From Nannochloropsis oceanica (lineage: Eukaryota > Sar > Eustigmatophyceae > Eustigmatales > Monodopsidaceae): a DNA stretch of 64,000 bases. The notes below the pieces were generated by a model. The model was not told the DNA's origin, did not search any database, and worked only from the letters and a program-made list of their open reading frames with translations. Made by a program: the position numbers and the translations under genes. This document shows, in pieces, positions 55,038 through 64,000 of the stretch. How positions within the stretch are numbered: position 1 is the first letter of the stretch; each line of letters starts with the position of its first letter. The DNA lies in the NCBI GenBank assembly GCA_004519485.1, contig CP038130.1:62001-126000 (forward strand), written 5' to 3'.

Positions 55038-56893
55038 AATATATATATATATATATAAATATGTAAATATATATATAAGAAGGATGTCATTGCTCCTTCC
55101 TCCCTCCCTTTCTTCCTTCCCAGTCTCCCTCTATCCATGCATCCGCCAGGGGGATACGCCTGAGTGGGGGCGCCATCCATCATCCTTCCCTTTCTCCTCC
55201 CTTCCGTCCTGGCCTCGCTCCCTCCTTTCCCTCCCTCCCTCCCTACTTGGCCGTCCCGCTCTCCAGGAGATGGAGGACCTGAGTCTTAACCAGTCCAAGG
55301 CCTCGGAGCTGCAGAGCACGCATCTTCGTCAGGTAAGCACCACTGTCCTTGTACTGAGGGAGAGAGGGAGGGAGAGAGGGAGGAAGGGAGGGAGGGAGGG
55401 AGGGAGGGAGGGAGGGAGGAAGGGAGGAAGGGAGGGAAGGAGGGAGGGAGGGAAGAGGGGAAAGAGGGGGGGGGACGCGAACGTGAGTGGATGGACAAAA
55501 GGGGACAACAAAGGCAACGCCTTTCCACCCTCCCTCCCTCTCTCCCTCCCTCCCTCCCTCCCTCCCTCCCCTCCCTCCCTCCCTCCCTCCCTCCCTTTCT
55601 CTCTCTCTCTCTACCTGCGGGTGACTCTCAAAGAAGGCAATGGCCTGATCGACCCTCGCCAGCACCTCAGCGAATTCCTCACTACCCGGAGAAGCCCTCG
55701 AAGTGAACAGCAGCCCTCCACTCCCTCCTCCCCCCGATACTACCACACCTCGTCCCGGCAAGGACATGGGCTTCCCTCCCTTCCCTCCCCCTCCCCCTGC
55801 CCCACCACCACCACCACCACCAACAGCAGCGGTTCCCCCAATCCCCAAGAGGGGTCCCAGGCGTTCGAGCTCGTCGAAGAATTCCATTGGCCCCGCCAAC
55901 AGGGACTTGCGCTGCTCGAGGGAGTGCTGGAGGAAGGGAGGGATGGAGGGAGGGAGGAAGGGGTTTGTGCAAGCGGTGAATCAATCCATTTGTTGAGAAA
56001 AGGCACGGTCCATCCCTTCCTCCCTCCCTCCTTCTCTACCTGCTCTGAAATCAATCGCTGACAAGTGCCGTGTAGAGATTCGGCCCGCTGGGCTACAGCG
56101 TGATAGAGAGCTTCGATGTCGTTGAGGGAAGCCAACGACGCCTCCACCTGGGCAGGGAGGGAGGGAAGGGAGGGGGGGAAAGAGGGAGGAGATGGGTGCA
56201 ATGAGAGCGCATGATACAAAAATTTTGGATACTTGTCGGCTCTGAGGCGGTCTTTGCATTTTTACCTCCTTTCGTTCCATCCGCCGCCCTCCCATCTCTC
56301 CTTCGCTTCCTCCCCTCCTTCCTTACTTTTTCAGTGACCACAGTTAAGCCCTCCTCGTACGCCGCCAATGTCGACACATACGTCCCTGCCGCTTCCGTCA
56401 TGCCTTCTTTCCTGCCTTCGATGCCGCCTTCGCTCTCTGATTCGAGGCTGTAAGGGGGCAGTGGGTGGTGGGAGAGTCATAATCTCAACAGGCCCATGAC
56501 GATCAATCTGGCGGTGAATTATGACCGTGCCTCAATGCGTCTGATCCATGGTGTTCCCCTTCACTCCCTTCGTGTTTTCCACCTAGTTTCTGCTGTCTCT
56601 CTTCCTCTTTGCCTTTTCTCCTGCGCTTACCTCCTCAAAAATTCCTCGATCCGGCCGCGGTTGGCGCCTGCCCACATCGTTGTAGGCTGCTCGCTCTTGC
56701 CTTGGGGAAACGACGGGGAGTAATCATTGGTGACAGTGGATTGCTTGTCTTCGTCCTCTTCCTTGTCGATGAGAAACAAATCCTTGATGTGGGCATCCAG
56801 GATGGCAAGACGCTGGAGTTGCGAGTCGGTCGTGGGGAGGGAGGCTTCCCAGGCCGAGGAGTGGGAGGAGGGAGAGGAGGAAGAGGACGACAT
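50389..56893 (-). CDS. COG3: Conserved oligomeric Golgi complex subunit 3
   Basis: Seventeen exons join in frame to about 989 aa: 56631-56893, 56327-56447, 56040-56147, 55615-55926, 55247-55353, 54806-54883, 54471-54609, 54046-54246, 53645-53875, 53304-53379, 53035-53120, 52697-52887, 52380-52500, 51976-52062, 51619-51712, 51320-51429 and 50389-51033. Diagnostic Sec34/COG3 segments include TYVSTLAAYEEGLTVVTEK, AESLHGTCQRLISEQ, GDANLVYLEDVLDRIAKDAQ, YATWFPTLRMTLTLLSKIYR, DLFLVKHLLILREQLVPFDI, ALTRFFVDTRKMFRVGADNA and IDSKKRLEDSLKVACNTFIEHA. COG tethers intra-Golgi retrograde vesicles. GGREGG-type inserts in exons 7, 8 and 12 read through GGGA repeats and may be intronic or real. The chain is slightly longer than animal COG3. 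Confidence 0.92.
52248..52372. repeat. Two long (GGGA)n tracts in a COG3 intron
   Basis: Two runs of GGGA on the + strand separated by a near-repeat of the flanking sequence (GGGGGCACT...ACCTCCTCATGCAGAGGGAA versus GGGGGCACTCTACCTGC). The second run looks like a local duplication of the first. Confidence 0.85.
53386..53640. repeat. (GGGA)n clusters in a COG3 intron
   Basis: Three runs of GGGA units (about 53390-53432, 53516-53541 and 53596-53640) fill most of one intron, pyrimidine-rich on the sense strand. Confidence 0.85.
54276..54332. repeat. (GGGA)n tract in a COG3 intron
   Basis: About 14 uninterrupted GGGA units on the + strand. Confidence 0.9.
54713..54797. repeat. Longest (GGGA)n tract in the window
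   Basis: About 21 uninterrupted GGGA units on the + strand, in the intron between COG3 exons 6 and 7, next to the donor of exon 6. Confidence 0.92.
55003..55077. repeat. (AT)n-rich block in a COG3 intron
   Basis: Alternating AT units with a few AAAT interruptions. Confidence 0.9.
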
Positions 56894-57129
56894 CAATTAC
56901 TGTCGCTACACTTGCTGCTCCCGCGTGTCTTGGTGCTGCAGCAGCTTCGATTCTTTCCTGTGTGTACGAAGAGAGCTGCAGGGGTGAGAAGTAGGCCAGG
57001 CTTTCACTTCTTCAGCGAGTGCTGCTGCGGGATTTCGAATACACGGAGCGATGCTGGGATGAGATGACTGCTTGATGCCGCTGCCGTGCGTGAATGGCGT
57101 CGGGCAGGAGGTAAACCCACCCTTTTGAC
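56894..57129. promoter_or_regulatory. Compact divergent promoter, COG3 and phosphoserine phosphatase
   Basis: Only 236 bp separate the COG3 start codon (-) from the first possible phosphatase ATG (+). Both promoters must share this interval. No TATA box is visible. Confidence 0.45.
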
Positions 57130-59584
57130 ATGCATTTATGCACAAGCACAAAGCCCAGCCACATACAGGTTGTACATGCCTCTCCTCAATCCACGGCGGT
57201 GACAAGCAAGAGCCTATGTCGTGCAAGTCGCGCTCGCGTTTACTCATTCGCCTCACCAAACCCCCGCCTCAAATACGCATCGCTTTCACAGGACAAGACA
57301 GCCATCCAAGCAATCCCACCAACCGCTGCCAAGACGTCTCCGACGCGCCGTTATCCTCTCCACCTCTCGCTCCTCATTTTCATGACTGTGGCTGGTAACA
57401 TGCTCCTTCTTGCGCGGGGAGCGCAGGGATCGACAGTGGCTACTGCCCTACGGGGAGGGGCCGCATGGTGCTTTGTGCCCTGGTCGTGCTCGACACATCA
57501 TAGAACGCGGCTGCCTGTTCGTCCTTTGAGAGTACGTTTTCGTGTCGAGTGGGCCTGCCAGACACATGCAGATGCTCATCGCATCCCTCCCTCCTCTCCC
57601 ACTCTTCTCCTTTCCCTCCTAGGCGCATATCTCCACACACAAGGGTCTAGCCCCGCAAAAAGCCAAGGACATACTTAAGAAAGCACAGGTTAGCTGCCGA
57701 AGAAGAAGGTTTGGAGAGACCAAGGCCCTAATGCAAGGTGGTAGTTGTCTCTGACCTCTCTTCTCCCTTCCTTCCCGTCCCTCCCTCCCCCCCTCCCTCC
57801 CCCCCCCCTCTTGGACGGCAGGCCGTGTGTTTCGATGTGGACTCCACCGTGTGCGCTGAGGAAGGCATCGATGTCCTGGCGGAGTTTCTGGGGCAAGGAC
57901 AAGCCGTCGCTGACCTGACTGCTAAGTAAGAAGGGAGGGACAGAGGGGAGGGCGGGAAGGAGAGCAAGACGCCAAGAGGAGGGCACAGGAGAGGAGGTAT
58001 GGCCTCGTGGAGGCAGCAGGGCGAGGATGGAGCAAGAAAACGCTTCTCATCCGACATACGGACGCCAAATACATACATACATGCATCAATATGTACATAT
58101 CCATTAAAATATCTATTCAAACGAAAATAAACGTACCGAAGAGAGTATCAACATTACAGTAAGGCACTCACTCTTCCGTCTCCATTCCCCCTCTTCCCTC
58201 TGTCCCTCCCTCTTCCTTCCCTCTTTCCAGGGCCATGGGTGGCACGGTGCTTTTCCAAGATGCCCTCCAAGGCCGCTTGGATTTAATCAAGCCCTCCCGC
58301 GCCCATTTCGCGGACTGCATCGCCAAGCACCCTGCCACGCTCTCTAACGGGTAGGCATGTCCCTTCCTCCCTCCTTTCCTCCCTTCCTTCCCTCCTGACT
58401 TACACTTGTGTTTATAATCACTAATCCTATTGGACCGTGGCAGGGTGAAACAGTTCATCGACATTCTTCACAAGCGAGGCACAGCCGTCTACCTTGTGTC
58501 CGGGGGCTTCCGCCTGGTGCGTGCCGGGGGGGGGAAGGGAGGGAGGGAGGGAAGGAGGGAAGGAGGGAAGTAGGGATGAAGGGAAGACTCTGTACTAAGG
58601 GGGGCTATTTCTAGCTCATTCCCCTATCCAGGAACGTATTAATATGTATGTTACCGATGTTTAAGTGGGTGGTAGATTGGCAGCGAAACCTGCACGTCCG
58701 CGTGTACGACAAAACCGGATCGACAAGACGAACACTCCCTCCATCGTCTCCTCACCCCTCCTTCCTCCTTCCCTCCCTTCATTCCTCCCTCAGATGATCG
58801 AACCTGTGGCCGACCGCCTCTCTATCCCCCACCATCGTATCTATGCCAACACGGTTCTGTTCAAAGAGGATGGCACCTACAAGGGTTTCGACCCCCAAGA
58901 GCCCACTTCCCGTAACGATGGAAAGAGGAGGGAAGGAGGGAGGGAGGGAGGGAGGGAGGGAGGGGGTAGAGAGACGGGAAGCTAAGGTGGACGAAAGTGA
59001 GAGAATTTCTCCGTAGCCAACACTCTTTTTCCCTCCCTCCCTCCCTCCCTCCCTCCCTCCCTCCCTCGCCGCAGGTGACGGGGGGAAGCCAGCTGTGGTC
59101 AAGTCGCTGAAGGAACGATTTGGATACGTTGACGTGGTGATGATAGGCGATGGCGCCACGGACATGCAGGTAGGGAGGGAGGGAGGGAGGAAGGAGGGAA
59201 GGAGGGAGGGGGAAGGGAGGGAGGGGAAAGGAGGGAGGGAGGGAGGGGAGGGGAGGGGGTTTGAGACTTGAGCGATATGTACATATATATGTATATTTTA
59301 TGTCATTGTTAATTTTCCTGGCCTTTCCTCCACATCCCTTCCCTTTTGCTCCTTTTTCCACCTTCAGGCACGGCCCCCTGCAGATGCCTTCGTGGGGTAT
59401 GGCGGTGTAACGGTCCGTGAAAACGTGGCCAAGGGCGCCGACTGGTTTGTCTACAACTTCCAGGTACGTGGGTGTTGGGCAAGAAGGCAATGAAATAAAA
59501 ACGGGGGAGATAAGTGGATGCTGACTGGATCTGAATCTCCTTCCTACCACATCACAGGAGCTGATCGACGTGGTTAAGTCGTAA
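57130..59584 (+). CDS. Phosphoserine phosphatase
   Basis: Nine exons join in frame: 57130-57531, 57623-57688, 57822-57925, 58231-58350, 58444-58516, 58794-58911, 59075-59169, 59368-59463 and 59558-59584. The product is 366 aa, or 282 aa from the in-frame ATG at 57382. HAD-phosphatase motifs are complete: AVCFDVDSTVCAEEG (nucleophile), LVSGGF (motif II), the Lys of GDGGKPAVVKSL (motif III) and MIGDGATDMQ (motif IV), with the SerB cap IDVLAEFLGQGQAVADLT and MGGTVLFQDALQGRL. It catalyses the last step of serine synthesis from 3-phosphoglycerate. From 57382 the leader reads MTVAGNMLLLARGAQG...AAWCFVPW, close to a plastid bipartite signal. The longer form adds a Ser/Lys/Arg-rich extension. Alternative starts could send it to two compartments. 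AATAAA occurs shortly after the stop. Confidence 0.92.
58930..58967. repeat. (GGGA)n tract near a donor site
   Basis: GGGA units on the sense strand just after the donor of the sixth phosphatase exon, faced by a (TCCC)n tract at 59033-59067 just before the acceptor of the same intron. Confidence 0.9.
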
Positions 59585-60398
59585 TGCAATAGTGGATCTC
59601 AGAGAGATATGAAATGATAAATATTTACTGATTGAATTGCGTTGATGACTAAAGAAATAAATGATCACAACGCGGAAAGGAAAAATAGTAGGTCTCTGCT
59701 CTATACCCTTCATCTTCTTCCAAGCTTGTTTTTCCTGCTTCCTCTTCGCGCTAATACATGAGAACTTTCCACTTTCCCTTCCTTAGCTCGCTCCTCTTCC
59801 ACCTCAAATCATGCTCTTACATTTTAGTTCTTCGAAGAACATCCGAATCAAAGGCATTGTGGACGGGTTTATGCGATAAAAAGAAGTAGTATTAGCGGCC
59901 TTGGGGTCGTAAACGTAAACGATGGGCCGCGCTCTTAGGAAATACAGGGTTCTCTGAACAAAAACAAATGAGCTATGTGATCGAGACCTTATTTATGTTG
60001 TGTGTTCTATTTTCGCAAATTGTCGTCTTTTGTCGTTGTGGTGCAATGTACTGCCTTTTGCATCCGTATTATCCACCAGCTCCGACCTCCTTTGCCAGAT
60101 CGCTACGGAGAGCGACACTGATGGATTCAAGAGTGAAGCTTTTGACACTCTAGTCTACATTATGCAATGCCTTCTCCTTGTCCTTTGCACGTTGTATGTG
60201 AGTCCACGCGCAATAAGAATGCTTTTATCCCGCGAGACCAACGCGATCCTAGATCCCCTTGCATGCCTCCCCAACCCCCCAGCCTTGCCTCTCCACAGCA
60301 CCACCAACCCACGCCCTATCACTCCGTCGTCGATATTCACACACTTTCTCTTTTCACAAATACATAGGCCCCTCTTCGCATCACCCTCAAGGTATTGA
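59585..60398. other. Intergenic region
   Basis: About 810 bp after the phosphatase gene. A short start-like frame (MGRALRKYR) at about 59922 and a Thr/Asp-rich open segment at about 60098-60155 could be exons of the small gene that follows, but I could not join them in frame. Confidence 0.4.
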
Positions 60399-60662
60399 AT
60401 GCCTTCCTTCTCCCTCGCCTTTGATCTGCCGTCGTTCCTGTTCACGCAAAACCGCGTCCATCTTTTCTTCCGAGGCTCCACCACGACAACCTCCCCCTCC
60501 TCCTCACCCGTGGCCGTGACCTGGGAACAGCAGCAGAAGCAGCAGCGCAAGCATCGTCAGGAGTGGCAGGAGCAGCAGGAACGGCTGTATCGCGAGAAGA
60601 ATCAGCAGCAGGACGAGAAGCTGAAGAACTACATGTTCTTTGAGCGGTGGAGTGACAACTAG
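60399..60662 (+). CDS. Small hypothetical protein, 87 aa
   Basis: A short frame that begins with an ATG immediately after an in-frame stop. The first third is hydrophobic and mildly basic (LAFDLPSFLFTQNRVHLFF), then a Thr/Ser linker, then a highly charged helix (EQQQKQQRKHRQEWQEQQ) ending KNYMFFERWSDN. Such a pattern occurs in small organellar subunits, but I recognise no family. It could be the last exon of a longer gene. Confidence 0.35.
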   Translation: MPSFSLAFDLPSFLFTQNRVHLFFRGSTTTTSPSSSPVAVTWEQQQKQQRKHRQEWQEQQERLYREKNQQQDEKLKNYMFFERWSDN

Positions 60663-60934
60663 AGTCAGAGGTGCGAGGAGGAGGGAAGGGATAACAGGGA
60701 GAAAGGGAGGGAGGAATATTAAGAATGGCGTAGCTATACTCCTGACGCCATTTTGTTCATCCTATTCTCATCCCTAAAGATCGAACAGCTACCCTTGGGG
60801 CAAGGACAACGCCCAAAGACAAAAGAACCAAAAAAGAGCATCTAGAGAGAAAGCGTTGGAATATATAAGACGACCGAGCCTAGCATCTCGGGGTAAAAGA
60901 AGGGAAACGAAAACAGGTCAAAGCCAAGACAAAA
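60663..60934. other. Intergenic region upstream of DIS3
   Basis: 270 bp, A-rich near 60820-60930, presumably the DIS3 promoter and leader. Confidence 0.4.
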
Positions 60935-63900
60935 ATGATTCGGTCCAAGGCATTTTTCAAGCGCACCCGGCGAGGCAAGGTACGCGTACGCACGCATGTT
61001 AATGGACCACCGAGAAACACCTTTTCCTTCTTCTACCCCTCCTTCTCTTCCTCCCTCCTTCCTTCCCACCATCCATTCATTCACGCCCCCTCCTCCCTCC
61101 TCCCCTCCTTCCCTCCTTTCTTCTTCCCTCCCTCCCTTCCTCTTACCCCAGGTGATGCGAATTCTCGAAGAGCATTATCTACGGGACGACGTCGGCCTCG
61201 GCACACTGCACGGAGCTTCCTCCTCTCCCCTCACCCCCTCCGAGCTCCAGCTCCTTCTAGAGGAACGAGCGAGCGGGCGAGGGGGGCAGAGGGAGGGAGG
61301 GAAGGAGGGAAAAAGGCCGGTGTTGGGGATATTGGACACGAACGTGGCGTTGGAGCAATTGGACTTTTTGGAGAACGCCCAGGTAGGTGCCGGGGGAGGG
61401 AGGGAGGGAGGAAGGGGGGGAGGGAGGGAAGCAGGGAGGCTTGACGGAACGGAAGAAAGGGGGAGGGGGGAATGGTGGGGGGAAAGGGGGATTAAAGAGA
61501 GGTTATCTCGCCTTCTCCTCACTACGGTCTGTGCCCGCATGCCTTACTGATGGACACCATCCTCATCACCCTCCTCCTCCTCCTCCTCATCCTCCTCACT
61601 ATCATCAACATCAAACCGTTCGCGCACAGGCCAGTGGGGCAGTGCTGGGGATGGTGATCCTTCTGCAGACCGTAATGGAAGAGGTGCGGGCCAACAGCCT
61701 GGCCGCCTATCGGTACGTCCCCCCTCCCTCCCTCCCTCCCTCCCTCCCTCCCTCCCTCCCTCCCTCCCTCCCTCCTCCCTCCCTCCCTCCCTCCTCCCTC
61801 CCTCCTTCCCATCCCCCCTCCCTCCCTCCCTCTCAGGCGCCTCAAGAAGCTGCTGCTGGACGACTCGAGGGCCTTGGTCTACTTGGCCAATGAGCACCAC
61901 GCTGAGACTTACCGGTGAGGAGGGCACAGGGGAAGAGGGGAGGGAGGGAGGGAGGGAGGAAGGGAGGGGGGGGGGGGGGAGGAAGGAGAGAGGGAGAGAC
62001 TGCGATTAAGTACCAACTGAATTGCTATTCTCACTCTCTTTTCTCTCTCTCCTTTCTCTCTCTCCCTCTCTCCCCCTCGCTCCCTCAGCGATCGTCTGCC
62101 TGAGGAAAGTCCGAACGACTACAACGACCGCCTAATCCGTGCCGCCTCCTCCTTCTACACCCAGCAGCTGGGGGAGGAGGGAGGGAGGGTGGTGATGGTG
62201 TCCTACGACAAGGACAATCTCCGCAAGGCCAAGGCCGAGGGGATCGAGGTATTTTAATGCAGGGTGCCCCCCTCTTCCTCCCTCCCTCCCCTCCCCCCCT
62301 CCCTCCCTCCCTCGTTGTCTCCTTAAATTCTTCTTGTGATCTCGTCTATCTCCTCTTAATTTCATCCTTACAATCGCCCCTCCACCTCCCCCCTCCCCCC
62401 GCCCTCACTCCCTCCTTCAGGCCATGACGCTAGCCGCGCTTGTCTGCTCCACCCACCCCGAGCTATCAGATCTCTTGGCTGTCCCTTCCGCTGCCGCCGA
62501 TGCCTACACCGGAACAAAGGGAGGGAGAGGAGGAGGGAAGGAAGGTGAGTGTGAGATGGGTGTAGTCGAGGCTCCTTCCCTCCCTCCCTCCCTCTCTCCC
62601 TCCCTCCCTTTCACCCGTCTATCTCTCACCTTTCGCGCCATCCCTCCCTGACCACTATTGCTCATCTTTCCTCCCTCCCTCCCTCCCCCCCTCCCGTTCT
62701 TCTTTCCTCCCTTCCTTGGTTTTTACAGAAATCTTGCCCGCGCATCTGTCGCCGGCTGAGCTCAATAAGGGCATCAAAAGCGGGCGCTTGCTCCAGGTAA
62801 GCCCTCCCTCCCTCCCTCCCTCTCTCCTTCCCTTCCTCTCTCCCTCCTTCCTCCTCCAACTGCCCTCACTTCCTCCCTCTTTCCCTCTCTTCCTTCCTCT
62901 CCCGACGTCCAGGGCACCCTGCGGGTTGAGCGTCACTGCTGGCACGACGCCTACGTTTCCGTCCGCGGCCTCGGTGATGGGGAGGGAGGGGGGGACGGGC
63001 GGGTGTCGGTGCTGGTGCGTGGCATGCAGAACGTGAACAGGGCATTGGACGGTGATGTGGTGGCCGTTGAGATATTGCCCAAGCAGCACTGGCTCACGGG
63101 GCAGGAGGAGGTAAGGGAGGGAGGGAGAGAGGGAGGGAGGGAGGGAGGGAGGGAGGGAGGGAGGGAGGGAGGGAGGGCAGGAGAATAGCACTGGTGACCC
63201 TTCTTCTTTTCACTCACCCTCACGCTCTGGATGTTTCTCGCGCGCTCACCAGCTGACATTCCAGGAAGAAAAAGAAGCCGCCGAGGCGGCTCAGGAAGGG
63301 AAGGTTCAGGGGGAAGGTGAGGGAGGGGAGAACGACACTCCCTCCAACTACGAAAGCCTTATCCCTTCTCCGGTCGTGCAGCCCCCGGCCTCCTCCTCCT
63401 CCTCCTCCTCCACCGTGAAGCCGACAGGGCGTGTAGTGGGAGTGATTAAGCGGTATGTCTCTCTCGAAGGACATCCCTCCCTCCCTCCCTCCCTTCCTCC
63501 CTCCCTTCCTTCCTCGGTTTGCTGTCTCCCTGACATCAACTTCCCCTCCCTCCCTTCCTTCCTCCCTCCCTCCCTCCCACAGAAATTGGCGTGTCTACTG
63601 CGGCAGCCTGCAAGCCAGTGCCGATAAAGTGGGAGGGGGAGGGGGAGGAAGTACCGTCTCGGCGCTCTTTGTGCCCGTCGATCGTCGTCTGCCCAAGGTG
63701 AGCCTTCCTCTCCCTCCTTCCTTCCCTCCCCTCCCGCCCCTCCCCCCCTCCCCTCTTACAACTCTCACACCTGGCCCGTGTTTCTCGTCCACCGATGGCA
63801 TGATGCTCATCGCTACCACTAACAGCATCCTCATTATCCAAATCATTATCATTCCTCATGATCCTCACCATCATCATTACATTCAAGAATATTCTAATCA

Positions 63901-64000
63901 CCATCCCAATCCTAATCCTAATCCTTCGTATCCTCAGGTGCGCCTTCAAACCCGACAACGCGAGGCCCTTCAAGATAAACGCATCCTCGTCGCCGTCGAT
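60935..64000 (+). CDS. DIS3: Exosome ribonuclease DIS3/Rrp44, 5' part
   Basis: Eleven exons are visible and the gene continues past the window: 60935-60979, 61152-61382, 61630-61712, 61837-61914, 62089-62248, 62421-62544, 62729-62796, 62913-63110, 63253-63452, 63583-63697 and 63938-64000. The start MIRSKAFFKRTRRGK, then VMRILEEHYLRDDVGLG, is characteristic. The PIN endonuclease domain has all four acidic residues: ILDTNVALEQLDFL, VMEEVRANSLAAY, ESPNDYNDRLIRAAS and VSYDKDNLRKAKAEGIE. Cold-shock domains follow (LLQGTLRVERHCWHDAYVSV, RVVGVIKRNWRVYCGSL, LFVPVDRRLPKVRLQT). The RNB exonuclease domain lies beyond 64000. DIS3 is the processive 3'-5' nuclease and endonuclease of the RNA exosome. An Arg/Gly/Glu insert before ILDTN reads a GGGA repeat. 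Confidence 0.94.
61720..61772. repeat. (TCCC)n tract in a DIS3 intron
   Basis: About 13 CCCT units on the sense strand filling the intron after the third exon. Confidence 0.9.
63112..63178. repeat. (GGGA)n tract at a DIS3 donor
   Basis: GGGA units start directly at the donor (GTAAGGGAGGGAGG) of the eighth exon and run for about 65 bases. Confidence 0.9.

Noticed and set aside
52176-55899. Many ORFs reading [10 protein letters not shown] or [10 protein letters not shown]
   Set aside because: These are translations of GGGA/TCCC repeats inside introns. Their frames close or shift at the splice sites of COG3.

Overview
This is eukaryotic nuclear DNA. Genes are broken by GT-AG introns, every splice junction I propose keeps the reading frame, and there are no operons, Shine-Dalgarno sites or other bacterial features. 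Three predicted proteins start with a signal peptide followed by an A-F-V-P or A-F-L-L-P type motif, the bipartite plastid address of algae with red-type secondary plastids. Together with introns saturated with GGGA/TCCC repeats, this points to a photosynthetic stramenopile, most likely a eustigmatophyte of the Nannochloropsis/Microchloropsis type. The organism is an inference. Coordinates of spliced genes come from splice signals plus frame and homology recalled from memory, not from transcripts.

Layout. 0-8.3 kb: an Alba RGG protein (-), a small plastid membrane protein resembling DUF3593 (-), an RRM/RS-type RNA-binding protein (+), a plastid membrane protein with a bacterial-PH-like domain (-). 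9-19 kb: a PPR-like protein (-), a 14-exon 5'-nucleotidase fused to four EF-hands (-), a plastid-targeted protein of unknown function (-). 19.8-24.1 kb: a glutamine-rich ORF (-) and the polyadenylation factor FIP1 (-). 26-32 kb: a WW/coiled-coil protein (+), a DMT/EamA transporter (+), a 2-oxoglutarate-Fe(II) oxygenase (-), all nearly intronless. 34-41 kb: a 2-Cys peroxiredoxin fused to thioredoxin (+), a type II membrane protein with two cysteine-rich repeats (-), a serine-rich coiled-coil protein (+). 41.7-49.8 kb: IRE1, whose reading frame continues into a CCCH zinc finger (-), and a C2-like membrane protein (-). 50.4-64 kb: 17-exon COG3 (-), phosphoserine phosphatase (+), a small ORF (+), and the 5' part of the exosome nuclease DIS3/Rrp44 (+), which runs off the window.

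The genes are not one pathway. Several concern RNA (Alba, RRM, FIP1, DIS3, IRE1), several secretory and ER function (IRE1, COG3, C2 protein, cysteine-repeat protein) and several the plastid. The best candidates for something new are the IRE1-zinc-finger fusion, the complementary purine/pyrimidine tracts at opposite ends of many introns, the nucleotidase/EF-hand fusion, and a 147-bp segment duplicated between the nucleotidase start and the region upstream of IRE1.
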